This document shows, one piece after another, positions 9,865 through 17,194 of a stretch of 64,000 nucleotides of DNA. The translations under genes and the position numbers were made by a program. Numbering within the stretch: position 1 is the first letter of the stretch; each line of letters opens with the position of its first letter. This DNA is from Streptomyces violaceusniger Tu 4113. Its GTDB lineage: Bacteria; Actinomycetota; Actinomycetes; Streptomycetales; Streptomycetaceae. Under the pieces are notes generated by a model, which was given only the letters and a program-made list of their open reading frames with translations, was not told where the DNA came from and did no database searches. Location: contig NC_015957.1 of the NCBI RefSeq assembly GCF_000147815.2, positions 3,348,001-3,412,000 on the forward strand, given 5' to 3'.

Positions 9865-10944
9865 ATGAAGAGCTCTCCCACGCGCCGCCGCGCCGCCGCC
9901 ACCGCCGCCGCGGTCTGTGCCCTGGCCGTGGCCCTGGCCGGCTGCGGCGGTACCACCAAGAAGGACAACGACAACAGCGGCCCCGCCAAGACCGACGCCA
10001 AGGCCGACCCCGGCGCGCCCCTGAAGAAGGGCCTCGAGCTGGCCTTTCTGCCCAAGCAGATCAACAACCCGTACGAGAAGCTCATCGACCGGGCGGGGAT
10101 CACGGCGGCCGGGGAGTTCGGCGGCAAGGGCAAGGAGGTCGGCCCGTCCGACGCCAGCGCCTCTTCCCAGGTGTCGTACATCAACACCCTGGTCCAGCAG
10201 CGCCAGGACGCCATCCTGATCGCGGCCAACGACCCCAACGCGGTCTGCGGCCCGCTCAAGCAGGCCATGAAGAAGAACATCAAGGTGGTGGCGTACGACT
10301 CCGACACCGCCCCGGCCTGCCGTCAGCTCTTCATCAACCAGGCCGGCTCCGAGGAGATCGGCCGCAGCCAGGTCCAGCACCTCGCCAAGCAGCTCGACTA
10401 CAAGGGCGAGATCGCGATCCTCTCCGCCACCCAGAACGCCACCAACCAGAACACCTGGATCCGCTTCATGAAGGACGAGCTGAACAAGCCCGCCTACAAG
10501 AACATGAAGCTGGTCAAGACGGTGTACGGGGACGACGACGACCAGAAGTCCTTCCAGGAGACCCAGGGCCTGCTCAAGGCGTATCCGAAGCTCAAGGGCA
10601 TCATCGCGCCCACCACGGTCGGCATCGCCGCGGCCGCCCGTTACATCAGCGGCTCCTCGTACGAGGGCAAGGTCGTGCTGAACGGACTCGGCACGCCCAA
10701 CCAGATGCGCAAGTACGTCAAGGACGGCACCGTCGAGCAGTTCTCGCTCTGGGACCCCAAGAAGCTCGGCTACCTCGGCTCGTACGCCGCGGCCGCGCTC
10801 GCCTCCGGGCAGATCACCGGGGCCGAGGGGGAGAAGTTCAAGGCCGGGAAGCTGGGCGAGTACACGGTCGGCAAGAACGGCGAGATCATCCTCGGCCCGC
10901 CCACCGTCTTCGACAAGTCCAACATCGACAAGTTCGACTTCTGA
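9865..10944 (+). CDS. rhaS: Rhamnose ABC importer, substrate-binding lipoprotein
   Basis: The product of 359 aa is a periplasmic-binding-protein type I (RbsB/RhaS-like) sugar receptor anchored outside the membrane. An Arg-rich N-terminus, an Ala/Val hydrophobic core and a LAGC lipobox (Cys near residue 29) give a clear lipoprotein signal. LAFLPKQINNPY is the usual start of the mature ligand-binding fold, and the product ends with VFDKSNIDKFDF. GAAAGG precedes the ATG, and the gene is 30 bases after rhaQ. Confidence 0.92.
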   Translation: MKSSPTRRRAAATAAAVCALAVALAGCGGTTKKDNDNSGPAKTDAKADPGAPLKKGLELAFLPKQINNPYEKLIDRAGITAAGEFGGKGKEVGPSDASASSQVSYINTLVQQRQDAILIAANDPNAVCGPLKQAMKKNIKVVAYDSDTAPACRQLFINQAGSEEIGRSQVQHLAKQLDYKGEIAILSATQNATNQNTWIRFMKDELNKPAYKNMKLVKTVYGDDDDQKSFQETQGLLKAYPKLKGIIAPTTVGIAAAARYISGSSYEGKVVLNGLGTPNQMRKYVKDGTVEQFSLWDPKKLGYLGSYAAAALASGQITGAEGEKFKAGKLGEYTVGKNGEIILGPPTVFDKSNIDKFDF

Positions 10945-10957
10945 GGGCGGTCCGGCG

Positions 10958-11278
10958 ATGCGGCGGGTGTGTTTTCTGCTGAAGGTCCGCCAGGACCGGA
11001 TCGAGGAGTACCGCGAGCGCCACGAAGCCGTATGGCCCGAGATGCGGGCGGCGCTAGCGGAGACCGGCTGGCACAACTACTCGCTCTTCCTGCGCGAGGA
11101 CGGGCTGCTGGTGGGCTATCTGGAGACCGAGGACTTCGAGGCGGCCCAGGCCGCAATGGCCGCCACCGAGGTCAACGCCCGCTGGCAGGCCGAGATGGCG
11201 CCCTTCTTCGAAGCGCTCGACGGCGCGCGGCCGGACGAGGCGATGAAGCCGCTGACGGAGGTCTTCCACCTCGCGTAG
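10958..11278 (+). CDS. rhaM: L-rhamnose mutarotase
   Basis: The product of 106 aa is a small dimeric alpha+beta-barrel enzyme interconverting alpha- and beta-L-rhamnopyranose so the isomerase gets its preferred anomer. The family marks are seen: an N-terminal F-L-KV strand, RHEAVWPEM (catalytic His region), GWHNYSLFL, and the C-terminal MKPLTEVFHL. It follows rhaS by 13 bases and probably closes the transporter transcript, given the 257-base GC-rich gap afterwards. Confidence 0.93.
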   Translation: MRRVCFLLKVRQDRIEEYRERHEAVWPEMRAALAETGWHNYSLFLREDGLLVGYLETEDFEAAQAAMAATEVNARWQAEMAPFFEALDGARPDEAMKPLTEVFHLA

Positions 11279-11466
11279 CCGCGGGACGCGGCGGAGCGGG
11301 CGGCCCCCGGCCGGAGGCCGGGCCCCGGGTCCCCGTCCCGCAGGGCCGCGGGGCGGGCTTCGGCCTCCGGCCTCGTCCCGGCCCCGGGGGGCCGGGGGTG
11401 CCCCCGGAATGCACGGGGTCCAGGGGCGGAGCCCCTCCACGCGGCGGAGCCGCATATCGATGCTGT

Positions 11467-11485
11467 GGGAAGGGGCGGGGTGGGG
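11467..11485. repeat. Dispersed 19-bp intergenic motif, copy 2
   Basis: This is an exact second copy of the motif at 1527-1545, inside the 11279-11535 spacer. That spacer also holds GGCC-rich hairpins (CCGGCCGGAGGCCGGG near 11307) that could act as a transcription terminator for the importer operon. Confidence 0.6.
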
Positions 11486-11535
11486 ACAGAAGCCCGCTCC
11501 GCCCCCCCCACAAGCGCACCAGGAAAGGAACGGAC

Positions 11536-12975
11536 ATGAGACCACTGGCCATCGCCGTCCTGGCCACCGCTCTGCTCGGCGCCGCCTCCCTCCCCGGTGG
11601 CAACGCCGACGCCGCAACGCGAGGGCAGCCGGCAGCCCCGGGCCCGGCCGTCCGCAAGCTCGCCGACACCCAACTCGACGCCAGGGCCGTCTACTTCGAG
11701 TCGTACGACGGCCTGGTCAACAACAACGCCTTCCAGAAGAACGGGCTGCTCACCTACCAGGGCTATCAGTACGCCGTCTGGTACACCGGCGACCGCAGCG
11801 CGGTCATCGGCCGCCGCGCGCTGGCCCAGCAGAGCTGGCAGACCGTCACCCTGCCGCACCGGCTCACCAGCGACGACTCCCACAACGTCATCTCCATGGG
11901 GATCTCGCGGATCGACGGCCGGCTGCATCTGAACATGGACTCCCACAGCAGCGGCTTCTTCTATGTGAAGTCGGTGGCCGGGCTGGTGGACGACCCCGCC
12001 GGACACCCCTGGACCACCGGCCAGTTCGGCGCCGTCCAGACCACCCTCGACGGCTTGCCGCTCACCTCCCAGTTCACCTATCCCCAGTTCATCGCCACCC
12101 CCGAGGGCCGGCTCCAGCTCAGCTACCGCTCCGGCGTCTCCGGCAACGGCCGCAACGCGCTCGCCGAGTACGACGGAAGCAAGTGGACGGCGCTCGGCGC
12201 ATGGTCCTCCGCCACCGGCACCTACACCAGCGAGCACGGCTCCAGCACCGCCCGCAACATGTATCTGCACGGCATCGACTACGGGCCCGACGGCCGGCTG
12301 CACGCCTTCTACACCTGGCGCGAGCAGAACAACGCGGTGATGTGCGCGAGCGGCGGTCTCACCAACCACGACACCGGCTATGTCCACAGCTCCGACCGCG
12401 GACGCACCTGGCGCACCGCGGCGGGCACGGTCGTCGGCACCACCGGTGGCGCCGACACGGTGGCGGTCGGCGACACCGGAACCGTCGTCGACCCGCTGGG
12501 CCCCGACCACTCGCTGATGAACCAGGAGAGCCAGGCCACCGACTCCGCCGGACTGCCGCACGCCCTGATCAGCTATGTCCCCGGCCGCTTCGGGCAGTGC
12601 ACCACCGACTACGCGGCCGACCGGAAGGCCAACGGCCGCACCTTCCACCTCTTCAAGGACGCGGCCGGCAGCTGGAAGAAGACCGAGATCCCGGTGCCGC
12701 CGGGCTCCACCCAGCGCAGCCACCTCGTCTTCGACCGTTACGACAACGCCTACGCCGTGATGCCGTACGGCCGGATCGTGGCCGCGTCCAAGTCCTCGGG
12801 CTGGACGGACTGGAAGACCCTCTTCGACGGCAGCGGTCTCAGCGCCTTCGGCGAGGTCGTCGTGGACGACACCCGGCTCGCGCAGGACGGCGTCCTGTCG
12901 TATCTGTATCAGCGGAGGTCCAGCGGCAGCACACCCTCCGCTCTCCGTGTCATCGACTTCACGCTCCCCTCCTGA
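11536..12975 (+). CDS. Secreted BNR-repeat beta-propeller protein, candidate rhamnosyl-glucuronate lyase or hydrolase
   Basis: The product of 479 aa has a Sec signal (MRPLAIAVLATALLGAASLP, cleavage after an Ala-Asp-Ala segment) and then a BNR_4-type seven-bladed propeller. HNVISMGISRIDGRLHLNMD, TYPQFI, LHGIDYGPDGRLHAFYTWRE and YVHSSDRGRTW are typical blade motifs. Proteins of this fold include GH145 and PL42 (acting on L-Rha-alpha-1,4-GlcA of gum arabic) and PL24/PL25 ulvan lyases. Its place directly downstream of rhamnose uptake genes supports release of rhamnose from glucuronate-linked side chains. Substrate is inferred, not shown. AGGAAAGGAA precedes the ATG. Confidence 0.75.
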   Translation: MRPLAIAVLATALLGAASLPGGNADAATRGQPAAPGPAVRKLADTQLDARAVYFESYDGLVNNNAFQKNGLLTYQGYQYAVWYTGDRSAVIGRRALAQQSWQTVTLPHRLTSDDSHNVISMGISRIDGRLHLNMDSHSSGFFYVKSVAGLVDDPAGHPWTTGQFGAVQTTLDGLPLTSQFTYPQFIATPEGRLQLSYRSGVSGNGRNALAEYDGSKWTALGAWSSATGTYTSEHGSSTARNMYLHGIDYGPDGRLHAFYTWREQNNAVMCASGGLTNHDTGYVHSSDRGRTWRTAAGTVVGTTGGADTVAVGDTGTVVDPLGPDHSLMNQESQATDSAGLPHALISYVPGRFGQCTTDYAADRKANGRTFHLFKDAAGSWKKTEIPVPPGSTQRSHLVFDRYDNAYAVMPYGRIVAASKSSGWTDWKTLFDGSGLSAFGEVVVDDTRLAQDGVLSYLYQRRSSGSTPSALRVIDFTLPS

Positions 12976-12978
12976 GGG

Positions 12979-14004
12979 ATGGCATCCGGGGTGGGCATCA
13001 AAGAGGTGGCGCGCGAGGCCGGGGTCTCGGTCGGCACGGTCTCCAACGTCATCAACCGCCCGGAGTCGGTGTCCGAGGAGACCCGGGCCCGCGTGCTGTC
13101 CACGATCGAGCGCCTGGGCTACGTACGCCAGGAGTCCGCGCGCCAACTGCGGGCCGGCCACAGCCGCATCATCGCGTTGCTGGTGCTGGACATGGCGAAC
13201 CCGTTCTTCGTGGACGTGGCGAGTGGTGCGGAGCGTGCGGCGCGGGAGGCGGGGCTGGGGGTGATGGTGTGCAACAGCGCCCAGAGCCCCGACGAGGAGG
13301 CCGATTACCTCGGGCTCTTCGCCGAACAGCGGGTGCGCGGGGTGCTGATGACCCCGGCAGACATGACCGGGCGCAACCTCGCCTCCTTCCGGCGGCAGCC
13401 CATCCCGTTCGTCCTCGTCGACCGGGTGCTGCCCAGCGCCGAGGGATGTTCGGTGTCGGTCGACGATGTCACCGGCGGCGAACTCGCCGTCCGCCATCTG
13501 CTGGGCCTCGGCCATCGCACCCTCGCCTATGTGAGCGGGCCGATGCGGCTGGCCCAGTGCCGCGACCGCCGCGAGGGCGCGCTGCGCGCCCTGCGCGAGC
13601 AGGGGCTCGGCGAGTCCGCGCTGCGCCATGTCGAGGTGGAGCGGCTGGATGTGACGTCCGGCCGGGACGCGGGGGCCCGGCTGCTGGGCATGTCACCGCG
13701 TCCGACGGCGGTGTTCTGCGCCAATGACCTGCTGGCGCTGGGGGTGCTGCAGGCGCTGTACGGGGCGGGGGTGTCGGTGCCGGGGGAGGTGGCGCTGGTG
13801 GGGTACGACGACATCGAGTTCGCGGCGGCGGCCGCGGTGCCGCTGACGTCGGTGCGCCAGCCGGCCTTCAGGATGGGGCGTATGGCGGCCGAGCTGCTGA
13901 TCGAGGAGACGGGGGAGCGGGCGGCGGACCACTGCCACCAGCGGATCGTCCTCCAGCCCGAACTCGTCGTCCGCGGGTCGAGCCTGGTCCGCTCCCGCGG
14001 CTGA
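12979..14004 (+). CDS. LacI-family regulator 1 of the rhamnose locus
   Basis: The product of 341 aa has an N-terminal helix-turn-helix (VAREAGVSVGTVSNVINRP) with hinge region, then a periplasmic-binding-like effector domain (LLVLDMANPFF, VSVDDVTGGELA, VFCANDLLALGVLQALYGAGVSVPG). It starts three bases after the BNR gene stop; a GTG at 12991 is an alternative start. It is strongly similar, with long stretches of identical DNA, to the regulator at 14225. It probably represses the GAAAC..TTC-marked promoters until rhamnose binds; this role is inferred from context. Confidence 0.88.
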   Translation: MASGVGIKEVAREAGVSVGTVSNVINRPESVSEETRARVLSTIERLGYVRQESARQLRAGHSRIIALLVLDMANPFFVDVASGAERAAREAGLGVMVCNSAQSPDEEADYLGLFAEQRVRGVLMTPADMTGRNLASFRRQPIPFVLVDRVLPSAEGCSVSVDDVTGGELAVRHLLGLGHRTLAYVSGPMRLAQCRDRREGALRALREQGLGESALRHVEVERLDVTSGRDAGARLLGMSPRPTAVFCANDLLALGVLQALYGAGVSVPGEVALVGYDDIEFAAAAAVPLTSVRQPAFRMGRMAAELLIEETGERAADHCHQRIVLQPELVVRGSSLVRSRG

Positions 14005-14046
14005 GACGGGGCCCGCGGTGGCCCGGAGCGGCCCCCGAACCGTCCC

Positions 14047-14113
14047 GGATCGGCCCAGGATCGGCTCCGGATCGGCCCGGATCGGCCCGGATCGGCTCCG
14101 GAGCGGCCCCGGA
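14047..14113. repeat. GGATCGGCCC tandem repeat between the two LacI genes
   Basis: About six 10-11 bp units (GGATCGGCCC and GGATCGGCTCC variants) lie in the 220-base spacer. The rest of the spacer shows only a short GACCGCGGTAGGTC dyad at 14188-14201, just upstream of the second regulator. Confidence 0.7.
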
Positions 14114-14224
14114 GCCGTGCCGAGCGGCCCGCGGCGGCGGCCCGGTCCTGCCCGACCGGTCGAACAGAGCACTACCATGTTCCCGCGACCGCGGTAGGTC
14201 GCGGGAAGACGGAGGCTCCGGGTC

Positions 14225-15253
14225 GTGGGACGCATGGTGGGGATCAAGGACGTCGCGCGGCAGGCGGGAGTGTCCGTCGGAACCGTCTCGAACGTGATCA
14301 ACCGGCCCGAGATGGTCGCCGAGGCCACGCGCGACCGGGTGCAGGGCGTGATCGAGCGCCTGGGCTATGTACGCCAGGAGTCCGCGCGTCAACTGCGCGC
14401 GGGGCGCAGCCGCATCATCGCGCTGCTGGTGCTGGACATGGCGAATCCGTTCTTCGTGGACGTGGCGAGCGGTGCGGAGCGTGCGGCCCGGGAGGCGGGG
14501 CTGGGGGTGATGGTGTGCAACAGCGCCCAGAGCCCCGAGGAGGAGGCCGACTACCTCGGGCTCTTCGCCGAGCACCGGGTGCGCGGGGTGTTGGTCACCC
14601 CGGCCGATGTCACCGGGGCCAATCTGGAGGGCTTCCGGCGCCACGACATCCCGTTCGTCTTCGTGGACCGCGAGGTGCCCAGCGCCGACGGCTGCTCGGT
14701 GTCGGTCGACGACATCGAGGGCGGGGCGCTCGCCGGCCGCCACCTCATCGCCCAGGGACACCGCTCCGTGGTCTACGTCAGCGGTCCGATGCTGCTCCCG
14801 CAGTGCCAGGACCGGCGCGCCGGGCTGCTCAGCGCGTTCACGGAGGAGGGGCTGGCGACGGAGGCGATGGTGCATATCGAGGCCGAGCGGCTGGACGTGG
14901 CCTCGGGCCGGGACGCGGGCGCGCGACTGCTGGGCATCTCACCGCGCCCGACGGCGGTGTTCTGCGCCAACGACCTTCTCGCGCTCGGAGTGCTGCAGGC
15001 CCTTTTCGCGGCCGGGGTGTCGGTGCCGGGGGAGGTGGCGCTGGTGGGGTACGACGACATCGAGTTCGCGGCGGCGGCCGCGGTGCCGCTGACGTCGGTG
15101 CGCCAGCCGGCCTTCCGGATGGGGCGGACGGCGGCGGAGCTGCTCATCGAGGAGACCGGTGAGGAGGCGGAGGACCACCAGCACCGGCGGATCGTTCTGC
15201 AACCCGAACTGGTGGTCAGGGACTCGACGTTCGCGGCGCGGCCGGGGGCGTGA
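14225..15253 (+). CDS. LacI-family regulator 2 of the rhamnose locus
   Basis: The product of 342 aa is a paralogue of the preceding regulator. The helix-turn-helix VARQAGVSVGTVSNVINRP is almost identical, so the two probably recognise the same or very similar operators. The effector domains diverge in the middle (ANLEGFRRHDIPFVFVDRE versus RNLASFRRQPIPFVLVDRV), so they may sense different ligands. The GTG at 14225 has GGAGG seven to eight bases upstream. It is the last gene before a strong terminator. Confidence 0.88.
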   Translation: MGRMVGIKDVARQAGVSVGTVSNVINRPEMVAEATRDRVQGVIERLGYVRQESARQLRAGRSRIIALLVLDMANPFFVDVASGAERAAREAGLGVMVCNSAQSPEEEADYLGLFAEHRVRGVLVTPADVTGANLEGFRRHDIPFVFVDREVPSADGCSVSVDDIEGGALAGRHLIAQGHRSVVYVSGPMLLPQCQDRRAGLLSAFTEEGLATEAMVHIEAERLDVASGRDAGARLLGISPRPTAVFCANDLLALGVLQALFAAGVSVPGEVALVGYDDIEFAAAAAVPLTSVRQPAFRMGRTAAELLIEETGEEAEDHQHRRIVLQPELVVRDSTFAARPGA

Positions 15254-15281
15254 CCTCGGGTTCGCCGGACTCCTCGGCATC

Positions 15282-15315
15282 GGGAAGGGCCCCGGCACGG
15301 GACGGGGCCCTTCCC
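15282..15315 (+). terminator. Strong inverted-repeat terminator
   Basis: GGGAAGGGCCCCG and CGGGGCCCTTCCC form a perfect 13-bp stem with an 8-base loop, 28 bases after the second LacI gene. It also lies just past the stop of the converging usp remnant, so it may serve both strands. Confidence 0.85.
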
Positions 15316-15330
15316 GGCGCCGAGGCCCGG

Positions 15331-15612
15331 TCAGACCGGGGGCTTGACCGCGACGACGGGGACGGGGCTCTCCAGCAGCAGCCGCTGGCTCACGCTGCCC
15401 AGCAGGGCCTTGCCCACCGGCGAGCGCCGGCGGATGCCGACGACCAGCCGGTCGACGTCGGGCCGGGCCTCGATTTCGTCCAGAACGGCGTCGACGGGGT
15501 CGCGGTCACCGGGACCGCTGCGCTCGACGATCGTGATCTTCAGGTCCTCGGGCAGGCCGGAGCGGTCCAGCACTGACAGGCGCAGGTTGACCAGCACCAG
15601 ATCGGTGTTTCG
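15331..15612 (-). pseudogene. Universal stress protein (UspA) fragment, 5' end lost at a tnpB insertion
   Basis: The readable frame ends LLGSVSQRLLLESPVPVVAVKPPV, with VDRLVVGIRRRSPVGKALLG upstream of it. This is the C-terminal half of a Usp domain, including the phosphate-contacting G-x9-G-S type loop. Translation can be followed back to RNTDLVLVNLRL, where the left end of the IS1341-type element begins. The first 40 or so residues (ATP-binding GVDGS segment) are absent here and are not found on the far side of the element near 17 kb. So the insertion was accompanied by deletion or rearrangement. Confidence 0.75.
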
Positions 15613-16983
15613 TGGATCCTCCGGCCTTCAGGCCGGGGAGGAAACGAAGCTCCTGCGGAGCAGGGCAGGGAAAGGCGAATCGCCGCCAGGGTGATTCGGC
15701 GTCTGCGGTCACCGGCCGACACCCGCCCCTCACACGGGAGCTGATAGAGTGTGAGGCATGGCGCAGCAGGTCAAGCGGGCGTTCAAGTACCGCTTTTACC
15801 CCACGGACGAGCAGGCGGCTGAGCTGTCCCGCACGTTCGGCTGCGTCCGCCTCGTGTACAACAAGGCGTTGGAGGAGCGCACGCGGGCCTGGTACGGCGA
15901 GCAGCGCCGCATCTCCTACGTGCAGTCCTCCGCCGCGCTGACGGAGTGGAAGAAGACCGGGGAACTGGCCTTCCTGGCGGAGGTGTCCTCCGTCCCCCTC
16001 CAGCAGGCGCTGCGCCATCTTCAGACGGCGTTCGGGAACTTCTTCGCCCAGCGGGCCAAGTACCCGCGGTACACGTCGCGGAAGACGTCGCGGGCGTCGG
16101 CCGAGTACACCCGCAGTGCCTTCACGTGGCGCGAGGGGCGCCTGACGCTGGCGAAGACGGCCGAGCCGCTGGACATCCGCTGGTCCCGTCCCCTCCCGGA
16201 GGATGCGGAGCCCACGACTGCGACGGTGTCCCGCGACGCCGCCGGGCGCTGGTTCGTCTCCCTGCTCGTCGAGGACACCATCGCCCCGGCCCCCGCCACG
16301 AGCGCGGCGGTGGGTATCGACGCCGGGGTCACCTCCCTGGTGACCCTGTCCACCGGGGAGAAGATCGCCAACCCCCGGCATGAGCGCCGCGACCGTAAGC
16401 GGCTCGCGAAGGCGCAGCGGGAGCTGTCCCGCAAGGCGAAGGGGTCCGCGAACCGGGAGAAGGCCCGCCGGAAGGTCGCCCGCGTGCACGCGCGGATCGC
16501 TGACCGGCGCCGGGACTTCCTGCACAAGCTGTCGACTCGGCTCGTCCGTGAGAACCAAACGGTCGTGATCGAGGACCTCACCGTCCGTAACCTGCTGAAG
16601 AACGGCCGCCTCGCGCGCGCCATCTCGGATGCGGCGTGGACGGATCTGCGCATGATGCTGGAGTACAAGTGCGCCTGGTACGGGCGTGAACTCGTGACGG
16701 TCGACCGCTGGTTCCCGTCCAGCAAGCTGTGCGGTAACTGCGGCACGGTCCGCGGGAAGCTGCCGCTGAACGTCCGTGAGTGGACGTGTGTCTGCGGCAC
16801 CGTGCATGACCGCGATGTGAACGCGGCGCGCAATATCCTGGCCGCCGGGCTGGCGGTGTCTGCCTGTGGAGACGGTGTGAGACCTCAACGGGAGTCCTCC
16901 CGGACGGGGCGGTCGTCGGTGAAGCAGGAACCCCAGCGGGCGACCGCTGGAATCCCCCGCCTTTAGGCGGGGGAGGAAGTCAA
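15613..16983 (+). mobile_element. IS1341-type (IS200/IS605 superfamily) tnpB-only element
   Basis: The element carries one gene, tnpB, and no tnpA. The left end shows the hairpin CCTCCGGCCTTCAGGCCGGGGAGG at 15618-15641 (stem-loop parts only approximate the tip). The right end shows CCCCCGCC-TTTA-GGCGGGGG at 16954-16973 followed by AGGAAGTCAA. Both ends share the CCGGGGAGGAA or GGGGGAGGAA motif, as in subterminal hairpins of this superfamily. The exact left tip is uncertain by some bases. No target duplication is expected for this family. Confidence 0.75.
15758..16966 (+). CDS. tnpB: TnpB RNA-guided nuclease
   Basis: The product of 402 aa has the typical size of compact TnpB. An N-terminal OrfB helix-turn-helix (KYRFYPTDEQAAELSRTFGC) is followed by the RuvC fold. 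The catalytic residues are all present: Asp188 in GIDAGV, Glu272 in VIEDLTV and Asp351/Asp353 in HDRDVNAARN. The zinc finger CGNCG...CVCG lies between the last two. It looks intact. The stop codon lies inside the right-end hairpin, so the 3' end of the gene and the right end together would form the omega-RNA scaffold. The bases just past 16983 would then be the native guide. This omega-RNA role is known for ISDra2-like TnpB and inferred here. Confidence 0.9.
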   Translation: MAQQVKRAFKYRFYPTDEQAAELSRTFGCVRLVYNKALEERTRAWYGEQRRISYVQSSAALTEWKKTGELAFLAEVSSVPLQQALRHLQTAFGNFFAQRAKYPRYTSRKTSRASAEYTRSAFTWREGRLTLAKTAEPLDIRWSRPLPEDAEPTTATVSRDAAGRWFVSLLVEDTIAPAPATSAAVGIDAGVTSLVTLSTGEKIANPRHERRDRKRLAKAQRELSRKAKGSANREKARRKVARVHARIADRRRDFLHKLSTRLVRENQTVVIEDLTVRNLLKNGRLARAISDAAWTDLRMMLEYKCAWYGRELVTVDRWFPSSKLCGNCGTVRGKLPLNVREWTCVCGTVHDRDVNAARNILAAGLAVSACGDGVRPQRESSRTGRSSVKQEPQRATAGIPRL

Positions 16984-17003
16984 GGAGGCAGCGGAGGTCG
17001 TGG
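16954..17003 (+). ncRNA. Predicted 3' end of the TnpB omega-RNA with native guide
   Basis: The right-end hairpin (16954-16973), the AGGAAGTCAA tail to 16983, and about 20 downstream bases starting GGAGGCAGCGG match the layout of known omega-RNAs, in which the guide is flanking DNA read from the insertion site. The 5' end would lie inside tnpB and cannot be placed from sequence. Confidence 0.45.
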
Positions 17004-17194
17004 TGGCGCCCCGACAGATGCGGTTGTTTCCCGATGTCGACTGAGTGGGGGGCGTACTTGGGCCCGGTGTGACGGCGCAGCCGTCCCAGCAGGGGTCACC
17101 TGCCGCGCGGTCTCATGGCCGCCCAGCCGCGATCATGCGGCTGCGAAGAGGCTTTGTCCTTTTGTCAGTACAACTTGCAGTGCAGCGCTACGTA
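16984..17194. other. Gene remnants between the tnpB element and the monooxygenase gene
   Basis: On the plus strand, a frame open from the element edge ends VVVAPRQMRLFPDVD and a stop at 17041-17043, which looks like the C-terminus of a lost gene. Further on, GTACAACTTGCAGTGC-type sequence (near 17170) and an ATG at 17218 give a 14-residue frame (MSTPERGASCDHWP) that runs into the 3' end of the monooxygenase gene. This resembles a promoter and start of a truncated regulator. Neither piece is identified. Confidence 0.35.

Noticed and set aside
8437..11076. 879-codon minus-strand open frame across rhaPQS
   Set aside because: Gly/Val/His-rich composition and position opposite well-supported transporter genes show it is a GC-bias shadow.
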